Source of the DNA: Algibacter amylolyticus
GTDB lineage: Bacteria > Bacteroidota > Bacteroidia > Flavobacteriales > Flavobacteriaceae
Assembly (NCBI RefSeq): GCF_014202225.1
Contig: NZ_JACHGE010000004.1
Location: 62,001-126,000 of the forward strand
Direction of reading: 5' to 3'
DNA length: 64,000 nt
Part shown: piece by piece, positions 42,900 to 53,197 of the stretch
How the letters are laid out: each line of letters starts with the position of its first letter
Position numbering within the stretch: position 1 is the first letter of the stretch
The notes under the pieces: model-generated
Database searches by the model: none
The model's input: the letters and a program-made list of their open reading frames with translations, nothing else
Told to the model about the DNA's origin: nothing
Position numbers and translations under genes: made by a program

Positions 42900-43884
42900 T
42901 GATTTTATTTCTATTTAATACACTAATTACCAAACGTGTTACGGTTTGCATTTCGTCTGGTTTGCTAGACGCTATAAACAGCGTTAAACTGGCTAAGGTA
43001 TCGTTACTAATAATGGGTTCTTGTTGGTTATTAAAAAGCATGTTGTTTTGCTGTAAAAACTTCAAAAAGCATGCGGCTGCTATACGTTTATTGCCATCTA
43101 CAAACGAATGGTTTTTTACAACAAAATATAAAAGCATGGTTGCCTTTTCTTCTATGCTTGGGTAAAAATCGTCGTCTCCAAATCCTTTTGCTATTTGTGC
43201 CACAGAACTCTGGAAGCTTTTATCTTTTTCTTTACCAAAAACATCAGAATCAAACTCAGTTAGCATTTTGTTAATTATCTCCTGATAATCGTCTAAACTT
43301 GGGTAATTAGCTTCTGTAGTTGTTAATCCTTTAGCATCTAGCTCTTCATGGTCATAATCATCTAACAGGCTTAATCCTTTAGCAAAGGTTTCTAAAATTA
43401 TATTATCTGAAGCTTTATCTTCAATAGCTTTACTTACCGTTCTAGTTAAAATATGAATCCCGTCTTTTAGTAACTTTACTTCTTGTTCTTTTTGCTCTAA
43501 ACGTTTTTCATTAAGCGCATAGCCTTTAACTAGATAGTCTTTTAAAATAGCATTTGCCCATTTTCTAAAAGCAGTTCCTTTTTTAGAATTTACCCTATAA
43601 CCTACGGAAAGAATTGCATCAAGATTATAAACATTTATTGTCCTTTTAACTTCTCTTTCTCCTTCTTGTTGAACTTGTGCAATTTTTGCACTAGTTGCCT
43701 CTTTATCTAATTCATCAGAACTATATATATTTTTTAAATGACGACTAATAGAAGTTCTGTCGGTATCAAACAGCGCTTCAAGTTGATATTGGTCTAACCA
43801 AATAGTTTCTCCTTCTAGTTTTACATCTATTGTAATACCAGAATCTTTATCTTGATAGATTACTATTTGACTATCCTTACTCAT
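42895..43884 (-). CDS. RhuM-like protein with C-terminal Fic/DOC domain
   Basis: A 329-residue two-part protein. Residues 1-150 are the RhuM (virulence) domain: ETIWLDQYQLEALFDTDRTS followed by RHLKNIY, and VGYRVNSKKGTAFRKWA. The C-terminal half holds a Fic/DOC core with HSFVDGNKR (259-267), close to the canonical HPFxxGNxR, so AMP- or phosphate-transfer activity is possible; Pro is replaced by Ser. Genes of this type often stand between hsdR and hsdM in type I loci. It may act as a toxin-like back-up if restriction is inhibited, but that is inference. Confidence 0.87.
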   Translation of the reverse strand: MSKDSQIVIYQDKDSGITIDVKLEGETIWLDQYQLEALFDTDRTSISRHLKNIYSSDELDKEATSAKIAQVQQEGEREVKRTINVYNLDAILSVGYRVNSKKGTAFRKWANAILKDYLVKGYALNEKRLEQKEQEVKLLKDGIHILTRTVSKAIEDKASDNIILETFAKGLSLLDDYDHEELDAKGLTTTEANYPSLDDYQEIINKMLTEFDSDVFGKEKDKSFQSSVAQIAKGFGDDDFYPSIEEKATMLLYFVVKNHSFVDGNKRIAAACFLKFLQQNNMLFNNQQEPIISNDTLASLTLFIASSKPDEMQTVTRLVISVLNRNKIN

Positions 43885-43939
43885 TTACTTTTTTTTTGAA
43901 CTGTCGCATATTTTGCGACAATTAATTTTTTAACTTCTA

Positions 43940-46900
43940 TTAAGCAACGTATCCGTTGTATTCGTTCATGTATTCTTTTACTATAAGGCTATTTATACGC
44001 CTTACATCTGTTGTATTAATGTCAATCTTTTGTTCTTTTTTAAATTGGCTCACTACTAAACGCATCATCATTTTTTCTACATAACTCTCGTTTTCTAATA
44101 ATTTCGAATTTTGTAAAATCTCTTTATCTACTGCCGTTTTTAATCCTTTTAAGGCTTCAAACAATTTGCGTTCGCTATCGGTTAATGGGTCTTTTTCCAT
44201 TAAGCGTTTATGAATACGTGCATATTTAGCATCGTAATCGTATTTCGCTTTCAGCAATTGGTTTTCACGCTCTAGTTTTTTGGCTTTATCATAGATTTCG
44301 TTTAAAGCTTTAATGTTCGCCTCCATTTCTTCTTTAGTGACTTCGCTTAAATTCTTCTTTTTAAACAAGCGCTCTAATTCCTCGCGCAACGAAATAAAGA
44401 TAGGATCTTTCTGGTCGAAGTTTCCTGCTAACATTTCTCTTGTTTTACCTAAGGTGTTTTTAAGCTCGTCTGCTAATATCATTTCTTCTTCTTTCACTTT
44501 TGTAAAAGCAAAAATGACATCTTCTAAGGCGGTGTTTAAAATGTTATGGGTATCTACATTGTTTTCTAAAGCTATTCTGGTGTTTATTAATGCTAATCTA
44601 TCGTTAGTTAATCGTGCTAAAACAGATAGTTTTCTGAAATCTAATTTTTCGAGTAATTCAAAATTACCAGACAAACGAATGAGGTTATATAATTCTTTTG
44701 AATTGTTTAAGACTTTAGCGATTTGACGAATTTCGGAACGCTCATTTATTTCTGAAATTTGCTCACCAAAAACAGTGGCATTTTCTGTATTGAATTTAAA
44801 AAGAACGTCCTTTATTTCTTCTATCTCTTCTTGAATTTCTTCAGGCTTTTTAAATAGATTAGAATAATGTTGCATTTCATCTCCTAACTCACTTTGCAAC
44901 TCGTTAAAGTAATCTTGATTGGTTTTATCGAACTCTTTCTGTATATCTGCAAAATCTACAACATAACCGTATTTATGGGTTTTGTAGGTTCTATTAACAC
45001 GAGTCAATGTTTGCAGTAGGTTATGCGATTTTATCTTTCTCCCTATGTATAATTTCTTTAATCGTTTGGCATCAAAACCAGTCAATAACATATTATAAAC
45101 AAAAAGTAAATCGAGCTTACCAACTTTAAAATCGGACACCCAATCTCTACGATCTTGTTTAGTACCAATATCATGCAGAATAACCTGCGCTTTGTTTACT
45201 TTGCTTTCTTCTTTTTTCTTACTTCCATAACTAGCAGGTTCTTCTGCTGCTTCATTAAAAAGAGACACTGATTTTTCAGCATATTTAGTATCGAAAATCT
45301 CTTGCATCATTTTAGCCTGATCTGAAGAATCGCAAACTACCATACCACCAATACTATTATCATTCATGGAAATTCTAGCTTGTTCCATATCTTTTACAAT
45401 ATAGTCTAGCATAGGTTCTACAAAGCGATGGTCTGCATAGAGTTTCTTTTTATCAATATTACCTTGTAATACTTTTATATTTTCGAGTGCTTCTTGTAAT
45501 ACAAGCTTGTAATTGGTTTCAATTTCTTCTCGAATTAATCGCAAAGTATAGCCATCTTTAATAGATAGATTGTAATAGTATTTATGGATATAATCGCCAA
45601 ATAAGGTTTTAGAATTATATTCTGAACCTAGCAGTGGTGTTCCTGTTAAACCAATTTTAATGGAATGTTTATCTGCCAATTCTAAATTCGCTAAAAAGCT
45701 ACCTTTAGGATTATAACTACGGTGGACTTCGTCCAAAAAGAAAACACGTTGCACACTTAAATTGTAATCGTTATTTTTTATAACATCAGGATCGTCTTTA
45801 AACTTCTGAATATTTACGACTGTAATTTCTGCTTTACCAGAGCTATTGTGTATTACATTGGTTGATTTGATATCTCGACTAAAGGCTTCTCTAGAATCTA
45901 CTTTGTGCACCACTAAACCACGTGCAGTAAATTCTTTTGCAGCTTGGGTTAATAAATCTAAACGATCTACAATAAAGTAAAACTTTGGAATGATATTATG
46001 CTTCTGGAAATAATGTGTGAGGTGCTTTACATTAAAATATGCTAAAGCCGTTTTACCTGAACCTTGTGTATGCCAAATGATTCCTTTTTTAATTCCGTTA
46101 TCCAACTTGTTTTCTATTGCCTTTGTAGCAAATAGTTGTGGATAACGCATAATGTGTTTTTCTAAGCCTTTCTCTTCTTCTACATAAGCAAAAGCATAAC
46201 GTAAAATAAACTTTAACCGTTCTCGTTGAAATAAAGAGGTTGCAATGGAATTAGTTGCTGTATTTGGACTTTTATTAGATTGGTATTCTTTGTTACTTTT
46301 TATACTGAGTAGATTCGTATCTTTTAAAACAACATTTTCATCTTCCTCTGAAAGTGGTTGTAATAGCGTTGCCAAATCAAAAGTATTTTCTTCTCTAAAA
46401 TAATTAAAGATTGGTTTTTTATAATTCGTTGTGCTATAAAAAGCACCTTCTAACATTTGTGTATCGGCTTCACTATAAGCCATATTGTTAGAAAACACCA
46501 TGAGTTGTGTTAGGTTGATAAACTTTCTGAACTTTTTATTCTGAAAACGCCTTTGCATACGTCTATGTTCCTCTTGTACACCGTTTCTATTATTCGGTTT
46601 TTTAACTTCTATAAAAACCAAAGGCATTCCGTTTATTAAAAGAATAATATCTGGCCTAAAGCTTTCGTCATCTTTATTGTATGGTAATTCTGTTACAACG
46701 TGGAATGAATTATTATCAAAATTTTCAAAGTCAATAAGTTTTACTCCTGATTGATCTATGAGCTTATTGTAAAACGCTCTTCCTAAATCTTCATTTTCCA
46801 AGGATATAGAAATATCATCGTATACCTTTTGAATGTCCTTTTCTGATAAATTTGGGTTTATTAATTGAAGTTGCTCCTTAAAAATTGAGGTGAATATATT

Positions 46901-47008
46901 TGTGTTTTCATCCCAGTCATTATCTTTCAAAGAAAGGTATGTATAACCCAATTGGATTAAATGTAATATCGAAGGTATTTTAACTCTTGAGTCTTCGTTG
47001 AAAATCAT
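43940..47008 (-). CDS. hsdR: Type I restriction endonuclease subunit HsdR
   Basis: A 1022-residue motor-nuclease. The N-terminal nuclease core shows RPDIILLINGMPLVFIEVKK (the D and E-x-K of a PD-(D/E)XK site). The helicase motor has Walker A HTQGSGKTALA, the DEAD-box equivalent FFLDEVHRSY, GLTGTPL (motif III) and a late motif VI region (LQTLTRVNRTYKTH). The C-terminal 300 residues are helical and contact the methylase. It is first in the hsd operon and lies next to the right end of the island; about 180 bp separate it from the attachment repeat. Confidence 0.95.
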   Translation of the reverse strand: MIFNEDSRVKIPSILHLIQLGYTYLSLKDNDWDENTNIFTSIFKEQLQLINPNLSEKDIQKVYDDISISLENEDLGRAFYNKLIDQSGVKLIDFENFDNNSFHVVTELPYNKDDESFRPDIILLINGMPLVFIEVKKPNNRNGVQEEHRRMQRRFQNKKFRKFINLTQLMVFSNNMAYSEADTQMLEGAFYSTTNYKKPIFNYFREENTFDLATLLQPLSEEDENVVLKDTNLLSIKSNKEYQSNKSPNTATNSIATSLFQRERLKFILRYAFAYVEEEKGLEKHIMRYPQLFATKAIENKLDNGIKKGIIWHTQGSGKTALAYFNVKHLTHYFQKHNIIPKFYFIVDRLDLLTQAAKEFTARGLVVHKVDSREAFSRDIKSTNVIHNSSGKAEITVVNIQKFKDDPDVIKNNDYNLSVQRVFFLDEVHRSYNPKGSFLANLELADKHSIKIGLTGTPLLGSEYNSKTLFGDYIHKYYYNLSIKDGYTLRLIREEIETNYKLVLQEALENIKVLQGNIDKKKLYADHRFVEPMLDYIVKDMEQARISMNDNSIGGMVVCDSSDQAKMMQEIFDTKYAEKSVSLFNEAAEEPASYGSKKKEESKVNKAQVILHDIGTKQDRRDWVSDFKVGKLDLLFVYNMLLTGFDAKRLKKLYIGRKIKSHNLLQTLTRVNRTYKTHKYGYVVDFADIQKEFDKTNQDYFNELQSELGDEMQHYSNLFKKPEEIQEEIEEIKDVLFKFNTENATVFGEQISEINERSEIRQIAKVLNNSKELYNLIRLSGNFELLEKLDFRKLSVLARLTNDRLALINTRIALENNVDTHNILNTALEDVIFAFTKVKEEEMILADELKNTLGKTREMLAGNFDQKDPIFISLREELERLFKKKNLSEVTKEEMEANIKALNEIYDKAKKLERENQLLKAKYDYDAKYARIHKRLMEKDPLTDSERKLFEALKGLKTAVDKEILQNSKLLENESYVEKMMMRLVVSQFKKEQKIDINTTDVRRINSLIVKEYMNEYNGYVA

Positions 47009-47192
47009 TTACGTAAAAGAAATGTCATATAATTCTTAGGGAAGTCTAAAATATGAATCTTTTTCAATTTATGGTTAAGGTTTACCGTAATTATATTTAA
47101 ATATATTTTCAGTTCTTTTCGAAACAATAGAGCTGAATTTACATAAAACTAACGATTTGAGAAATACCTCTCTGCTACTTTAATTTAACGGC

Positions 47193-47307
<115 letters not shown>

Positions 47308-47378
47308 ATGTAATCTTGAAATAATTTACTTAGCTGTTAACTTTCGGTTCATAATGCCGACCAAATTATTTCGGACTG

Positions 47379-47408
47379 CAAATATACACTGTTTTTACGT
47401 TTCTACAA
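47379..47408 (-). promoter_or_regulatory. Promoter of tRNA-fMet
   Basis: On the minus strand TTG (47408-47406), 19 bp, TATATTTG (47386-47379). It is identical in spacing and -7 sequence to the promoters of the LacI-type gene and susC. The start would be about 65 bases before the mature tRNA. Confidence 0.7.
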
Positions 47409-47426
47409 ACATAATTTAATAAAATA

Positions 47427-47609
47427 TTATTGCTCAATGCTATTTGCTTGAAACACTGTTAATTCGGAATCAATAAACTGAGTAATAATCTGAATTGGGT
47501 TACAGCAAACTTCGCAATCCTCAATATAAGTTTGCTTATTTACCGAAGCGTCTAAAAGCATTGAAATGTTTTCCCAACAATATGGACAGGTAAAATAATG
47601 TTCAATCAT
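47427..47609 (-). CDS. CPXCG-motif cysteine-rich small protein
   Basis: A 60-residue protein with two Cys pairs, CPYC (residues 8-11) and CEVCC (32-36), spaced like a zinc ribbon. It matches the small CPXCG-motif family; the first knuckle ends in Trp instead of Gly. Function unknown. It lies between the tRNA promoter and the terminator of the LRR gene on the same strand and probably has its own transcript. Confidence 0.8.
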   Translation of the reverse strand: MIEHYFTCPYCWENISMLLDASVNKQTYIEDCEVCCNPIQIITQFIDSELTVFQANSIEQ

Positions 47610-47624
47610 TTTATAAAAATAAAA

Positions 47625-47648
47625 AAACCATCACAATTGTGATGGTTT
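47625..47648 (-). terminator. Terminator after the LRR-protein gene
   Basis: A perfect 24-bp palindrome (AAACCATCACAA/TTGTGATGGTTT), followed on the minus strand by TTTT. It separates the LRR gene from the CPXCG gene. Confidence 0.8.
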
Positions 47649-47675
47649 AATACTAACTAAACTATAAAAACTATT

Positions 47676-48500
47676 TTATTCTTTTTCTATATCCATTGTT
47701 GCAGTTGCATTTTGTAATTCTAAATGCATTAACGTTGGAGGGTTTTTACCAGAAACACTAATGTATTCTTGGTTTAGGTTATTATCACTTACCATCATTG
47801 TATTTAACTTGGTTAAATTCATGAATTCTTTTGGTAAGTCTCCCGAAAATTGATTTGTAGATAATAATAACTCTTCTAAATCTTTTAATTGTGCTATTTC
47901 TGCTGGAATTTCACCATCCATTTTATTATCCATTAAACTTAGTTTTTGCAACTTTGTTAATGCATAAATCTCTGTTGGTATTTGTCCTGTTAAAAAGTTA
48001 CTTCCTAATAAAAGCTCTTTTAAGTTTGTTAAGCCCATTAATACACCAGGAATCTCTCCTGTAAATTTATTGCTATATAATTTTAAAGATTCTAATTTTT
48101 TTAATTCACCAAGTTCAGCAGGAATTTCTCCTTCAAAACCATTCATAAATAATTGTAAATCCTTTAATTCTTTTAATTCTTTAATTGAAGAAGGGATTGT
48201 TCCGTTAAGTTTATTAAAACCTAAGTTTAAAATTTTTAATCCTGTTAAATCTCCTATTTCTGTTGGTAAAGGACCGTTAAGATTATTAAACTGAAGATTA
48301 ATCTCTACAACTCTTTCATTTTCTATTTTAACACCATACCAAGTATCGATAGCTAAACTTAAATCCCAAGAAGAATTCCATTCTGCACCGTTAGTAGAGT
48401 TATATAGAGCGATTAAAGCATCTTTATCTGAACTAGAAACGTTTGCAAAAGAATAAGCTGATACTAAAAAACAAATTGCTATTAATTTAAGAGTTTTCAT
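47676..48500 (-). CDS. Secreted leucine-rich-repeat protein
   Basis: A 274-residue protein with a signal peptide (MKTLKLIAICFLVSAYSFA). After an LRRNT-like DALIALYNSTNGAEWNSSWD cap come about seven plant-type repeats of the form LxxLxLxxNxLxGxIPxxI (for example LKILNLGFNKLNGTIPSSI). No membrane helix and no type IX sorting domain is visible at the C terminus. Such exported LRR proteins bind proteins or glycans; the partner here is unknown. It is a single gene with its own terminator. Confidence 0.9.
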   Translation of the reverse strand: MKTLKLIAICFLVSAYSFANVSSSDKDALIALYNSTNGAEWNSSWDLSLAIDTWYGVKIENERVVEINLQFNNLNGPLPTEIGDLTGLKILNLGFNKLNGTIPSSIKELKELKDLQLFMNGFEGEIPAELGELKKLESLKLYSNKFTGEIPGVLMGLTNLKELLLGSNFLTGQIPTEIYALTKLQKLSLMDNKMDGEIPAEIAQLKDLEELLLSTNQFSGDLPKEFMNLTKLNTMMVSDNNLNQEYISVSGKNPPTLMHLELQNATATMDIEKE

Positions 48501-48688
48501 AATTTCGGTTAATTCGGGGGTTAATTCTGGTACGAATATAGACCCGAATCGGATTAAAAACTATTTTTATCGCTGAAACGCATATAATTTTAACATTTCA
48601 TTTTCGACGAATAGACGAAATGCATGTTTTTTACACCATAAAACCCAAAACCAAAAACCTGTAACGCATTGATTTTACAAGACTTAAA

Positions 48689-50017
48689 CTAGTATTCTAC
48701 GTTTAAAATCTCCCCACTTATTTGAAGAAGCTGAAATTCGGCTAATTTTGCCAAATACTTTGCTTGATTTCTACTTAACTCTGCACTTAGTAAATTAAGC
48801 TGCGCTTGCCTAAACTCTATAGAATTAACTTGCCCTAATTTAAATTGCTCTTGAGTTCTGTCGAAATTATTCTGGGCCGTTTTAATATTATGCTCTTGAA
48901 GCTTGTACACACTTAACTTATTTTGATAGTCATCCCAAGCATTATTAAAATCTCTAACTACTGATACCAATAACTGCTCTTTTACAATGTTTTGTGTTTC
49001 TAAATTTAACTTAGCATTCCTCACATTGGTAATGGTTCTACCGCCATCAAATAAGTTCCAACTTAAACTTAAACCTCCCGAAAGACCGGTATTAACGGAA
49101 TAGGCAGCAAAAGAAGCCGCATTATTATTACTTTTATTCCAACCATAACTTCCTGTTAAACCAACAGTAGGTAAATAAGCAGACGATTCAGATTTTACTC
49201 CTAAAGTATTAATATCAATACTTTTATTTATCTGTAAAACACTAATATTATTATCTTTAACTTTATTTAAAAGTTCATTTTTATCGTAAAGATTATTAAA
49301 ATCAACTTCGGTACTTATATTAAAATCTTCGGGAATTGTATTACCCAAAACAAAATTTAAATCGCGTTTAGCATTATTTAATTCCTGTATAGTATTCATT
49401 AAACTAATACTGTCATTATTTATATCTACCTCGGCATTAAGACTCGCTAACTTATTAGATTGTCCGTATTCAAATTGATATTGAGATCTTAATAACCTTT
49501 CTTTTGAAATATTTAATGTTTGAGAAACAGCATCTTTATTTTCAACAAGTTCGGCTACTTTATAATAAATTGTAAATAGCTGAACAATAGTATTCTCAAT
49601 AGTTTCACGTGCTTCTAACTCTGTTAATTGCTTTGTTTCTTTAAACTGTTTATAGTTATAAGAACGCCCTAAACCATCAAATATGGTATAATTTAAATCT
49701 ACAGAAGCATTATATCTAGAACTTTCTGCACCGTTTAAAACTCTATTCGTTCCATCTGCAAAACCAACTTCCGTATCATCTAAATTGTAATTAGCACCAG
49801 CGTTACCCGTTAAAGTTGGTAAATAACCAGAGTTTAAAATATCGGCATTATTTTTAGCGATTTCCACATCTGTTTTCGCTAGCTTAATACCATAATTATT
49901 ATCTAAAGCTAAGCTAACAGCTTTTTCGGGTGTAATTAGTTCTTGAGCAATTATTGAACCGTGGAACAACATTACTATTAAACTAAAACAAACAAATTTA
50001 ATGTTCATTCTCTTCAT
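48689..50017 (-). CDS. TolC-family outer-membrane efflux protein
   Basis: A 442-residue outer-membrane channel: signal peptide (MKRMNIKFVCFSLIVMLFHGSIIAQ), then two OEP repeats with long helices (LITPEKAVSLALDNN at the start; SLSWNLFDGGRTITNVRNAK in the second). It is the exit duct of the RND pump encoded upstream and overlaps that gene by 20 bp, which indicates co-translation. A role in drug or metabolite export is expected; the substrate is unknown. Confidence 0.92.
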   Translation of the reverse strand: MKRMNIKFVCFSLIVMLFHGSIIAQELITPEKAVSLALDNNYGIKLAKTDVEIAKNNADILNSGYLPTLTGNAGANYNLDDTEVGFADGTNRVLNGAESSRYNASVDLNYTIFDGLGRSYNYKQFKETKQLTELEARETIENTIVQLFTIYYKVAELVENKDAVSQTLNISKERLLRSQYQFEYGQSNKLASLNAEVDINNDSISLMNTIQELNNAKRDLNFVLGNTIPEDFNISTEVDFNNLYDKNELLNKVKDNNISVLQINKSIDINTLGVKSESSAYLPTVGLTGSYGWNKSNNNAASFAAYSVNTGLSGGLSLSWNLFDGGRTITNVRNAKLNLETQNIVKEQLLVSVVRDFNNAWDDYQNKLSVYKLQEHNIKTAQNNFDRTQEQFKLGQVNSIEFRQAQLNLLSAELSRNQAKYLAKLAEFQLLQISGEILNVEY

Positions 50018-53000
50018 TTTGTTCTTTTATAGCTCGTTCTACTTCTTCTTTTGTAACATCATTTCCTGTAATTAACCATTTACCTTTTTGTTTAAAACTA
50101 TTACTAAAAGATAAAAACAATGGTAACACCAACAATGTTAATACGGTTGCATATGCAATACCAAATGATATTGAAATTGCCATAGGTTTTAAAAATTGTG
50201 CTTGTCTACTTTTTTCTAAAAGCAACGGTGCTAAACCTGCAATAGTTGTTAAAGAGGTTAAAAATATTGCTCTAAAACGCGATTTACCTGCGTTTAATAA
50301 TGCTTCATCAAACTTTAAGCCTTCCTTTAAATTAGAATTAAATTTACCTATTAACACCAACCCATCGTTAACCATAATACCTATTAAGGCTATGATTCCT
50401 AAAAGCGATAATATATTTACAGAAAAACCAAGCATCCAGTGTCCCCAAGCTACAGCTGTAAGACTAAACGGAACCAATAAAATTAATAAAATAGGTTGGC
50501 TGTAACTTCTAAACGTGAAAGCAATAACAATATAGATAAGAAATAAAATAGGAATTCCAGCTTTACCTAAAGAACTCATTAATTTATCTTTTTCTCTGTT
50601 TTGTCCTTCGAAAGATGCAGAAATGGTTGGGTATTTAGACTGTAAATCTACCATTGTTATGTTCTTTAAATCTTCTAGAATATCTGCTGTACTAGTATTA
50701 GGATCTTTTAAATCTGCCGACACTTTAATTTCTCTTTGCCCCTCTAAATGATTAATGGCAACATCTCCTCTTTCTATGCTATAAAAAGCGATATCCTTTA
50801 AGGTTACACGCTCTCCTGTTGGTGTTACAATTCGCATTTCGTCTAGATCGTTAATCGATGCCCTATTGCTTCTATCGTAACGCACCCAAACTCTAATTTC
50901 GTCTTGTCCTCTTTGAAAACGCTGCGCTTGTGTTCCAAAAAATCCAGAACGTACTTGACTCATTACAGTGCTTAAATTTAAACCTAGTAAATAGGCACTT
51001 TCCTTAAGTTCTATGCGTATTTCTTTAATTCCTGCAGGATCATTGTCTTCGACATCCTTTAATAAAACATTAGATTCTAAAACCTTTTTTAATTCTACTT
51101 TTGCTGCCTTTAATTCGTCTATATTATTTCCTAAAAGTGCTACTGAAACTGGACTTCCTCCAAAATTTCCTCCAGAACCATAAATTAAACGTTCTGTCCC
51201 AATTACAGGACCTACAAGCTCTCTTAATCTATTGGTTACTAATGAAGATTTAATAGCATCTGGTCGCTCCTCTCCGGGTAACATATTAATTTGTAATTGT
51301 GCACTAGAGCTACTATTTATAGTTAAAATAGTATTTTCAAATAGCTCCTTACCTGTTCCTTTTAAGTATTTCTCGGTAAATTCTTTGTTAACAATAAACG
51401 ATTTTTCTTCTATCATAGAAATAATAGAATCTGTGATTTTCTCGTTGGTTCCGTTGGGCATATCCAGTTCTATGGACACTCTATCACTGGCTACCGATGG
51501 AAACATAGTAACTCCAATAATTCCGCCTCCAATAGCTCCAAAGGTAAAAATCAGTAAAGCAACAAAAATACTTAAAGAGAGTATTTTAAAATTTAAAACA
51601 AAAGTAATTATTGGTGTATAAAATTTATCGCGTAAAAAGTTCATAAAATTATCTCCAGCTTTATTTATGATTCTCATTTTGGCGAAGAATTGCTTCATTT
51701 TTGAAGGATTCTCTTCTACAACTGGTTTTCTTAACGCTTTAGAATGTGCTAAATGCGCCGGAAGAATAATTAATGCCTCCACTAAAGAAACCACCAAAGT
51801 AAGTATTACAATTACCGACACTTCTCCAAAAAACTCACCAATCCTACTGTCTAAAAACAGAAATAATGAAAATGCTAATAGCGTTGTAATAATTGCTGAA
51901 ACTACAGGAGGAATAACTTCCATTGTTCCATCTATAGCTGCATCGATAGCAGATTTTCCTTTTTCGAAATGCTGATAAATATTTTCAGCAATAACAATAC
52001 CATCATCTACCAAAATCCCAATAACGATAATCATTCCAAAAAGTGATAATACATTAATGGTTACATCAAACTGTCCTGCAAATATGAACATTCCTAAAAA
52101 TGAAATTGGCAACCCAAAAGCAACCCAAAAGGCTAAACGTGTATTTAAGAATAAGGATAAAAATATTAATACCAATAGCATTCCTACTATGGCATTTTCT
52201 GTTAAAAGATCTGTACGCTGATTTAATGTTGTAGATAAATCACGAACAACATTTAACTGTACATTATTATGTTTCTGGTTATAAACTTCAATATACTCTT
52301 TAACTTTATCTGCAGATGAAATTAAATCTTCAGAATTGGTACTAGTTATAGAAATATTTATGGCTAATTTTTGATTAAAATACGTGGCATTAGGTGTTTC
52401 TGAAAAGCGATCGCGAATAATAGCAACATCTTTTAAACGGACTACTTTCCCATCGCTTGAAGCACGAACAACAATATTAGAAAGCTCGTCTCCATAATAC
52501 GAACGGTTATTTGCTCTAATAAGATACTCCTCGGCATCTGTTTTTATAGTTCCGCCTGTAGTTAAAATATTGGTTCTGCTAACGGCTTGCGAAACTTCAC
52601 TAAATGTTAAATTATAAGCTAACAAACTGGTTTCGTTTACGGCGATTTCAATTTCTTCAGCAGGGTATCCAGAAATAGAAATTTGAGAAATACCATCTAT
52701 AGCTCTCAAATCGTTTTCAACATCTCTACCAATTTGTTTTAAAGTAGCTAGCGGAATATTTTCGCCACTCAATGCAAACGAAATGGTTTCTCTAACGGCT
52801 TCTTGCTTTGCAACCACCAAAGGTTCCATTCCTGTTGGAAAAGAAGGCACACGATCTACCGCATTTTTAACTTCAAGTAACATGAAGTCTATATTTTCGC
52901 CTTTTTCTATTTCTACAGTAATAGACCCACTGTTTTCTCTCGATACAGATGTAACGCGATCTACACCTTTTAATCCTTTAAGATTATCTTCTATTTGAAG

Positions 53001-53195
53001 CACAATACCTTCCTCAATTTCTTGAGGTGAAGCTCCCGGATAATTAACACTTACATTAATTATTTTAGAATCTACTAAAGGGAAAAATGATGATTTTAAC
53101 GATAGTATTCCTAGAATTCCGAAACCAATAAAAGCTAAAATAAAAACATTTACTGCTACATGATACTTAATAAAATAGGCTATAAGTTTTCTCAT
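49998..53195 (-). CDS. RND-family efflux transporter (AcrB-like)
   Basis: A 1065-residue inner-membrane proton-driven pump. It has the RND layout of one N-terminal helix, a large periplasmic porter domain, six helices, a second porter domain and five more helices. Typical segments are FPLVDSKIINVSVNYPGASP near the start, the GILVDDGIVIAENIYQH helix with paired Asp, and the second-half GIIALIGIMVNDGLVL. The gene follows the adaptor by 2 bp and overlaps the TolC gene, giving a full tripartite set. The lack of heavy-metal Met motifs favours the hydrophobe/drug type; the substrate is not predictable. Confidence 0.94.
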   Translation of the reverse strand: MRKLIAYFIKYHVAVNVFILAFIGFGILGILSLKSSFFPLVDSKIINVSVNYPGASPQEIEEGIVLQIEDNLKGLKGVDRVTSVSRENSGSITVEIEKGENIDFMLLEVKNAVDRVPSFPTGMEPLVVAKQEAVRETISFALSGENIPLATLKQIGRDVENDLRAIDGISQISISGYPAEEIEIAVNETSLLAYNLTFSEVSQAVSRTNILTTGGTIKTDAEEYLIRANNRSYYGDELSNIVVRASSDGKVVRLKDVAIIRDRFSETPNATYFNQKLAINISITSTNSEDLISSADKVKEYIEVYNQKHNNVQLNVVRDLSTTLNQRTDLLTENAIVGMLLVLIFLSLFLNTRLAFWVAFGLPISFLGMFIFAGQFDVTINVLSLFGMIIVIGILVDDGIVIAENIYQHFEKGKSAIDAAIDGTMEVIPPVVSAIITTLLAFSLFLFLDSRIGEFFGEVSVIVILTLVVSLVEALIILPAHLAHSKALRKPVVEENPSKMKQFFAKMRIINKAGDNFMNFLRDKFYTPIITFVLNFKILSLSIFVALLIFTFGAIGGGIIGVTMFPSVASDRVSIELDMPNGTNEKITDSIISMIEEKSFIVNKEFTEKYLKGTGKELFENTILTINSSSSAQLQINMLPGEERPDAIKSSLVTNRLRELVGPVIGTERLIYGSGGNFGGSPVSVALLGNNIDELKAAKVELKKVLESNVLLKDVEDNDPAGIKEIRIELKESAYLLGLNLSTVMSQVRSGFFGTQAQRFQRGQDEIRVWVRYDRSNRASINDLDEMRIVTPTGERVTLKDIAFYSIERGDVAINHLEGQREIKVSADLKDPNTSTADILEDLKNITMVDLQSKYPTISASFEGQNREKDKLMSSLGKAGIPILFLIYIVIAFTFRSYSQPILLILLVPFSLTAVAWGHWMLGFSVNILSLLGIIALIGIMVNDGLVLIGKFNSNLKEGLKFDEALLNAGKSRFRAIFLTSLTTIAGLAPLLLEKSRQAQFLKPMAISISFGIAYATVLTLLVLPLFLSFSNSFKQKGKWLITGNDVTKEEVERAIKEQNEENEH

Positions 53196-53197
53196 GG

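Noticed and set aside
29641-47192. Integrase, relaxase or phage structural genes in the island
   Set aside because: I looked through all open frames in both strands; none carries recombinase, conjugation or capsid motifs.
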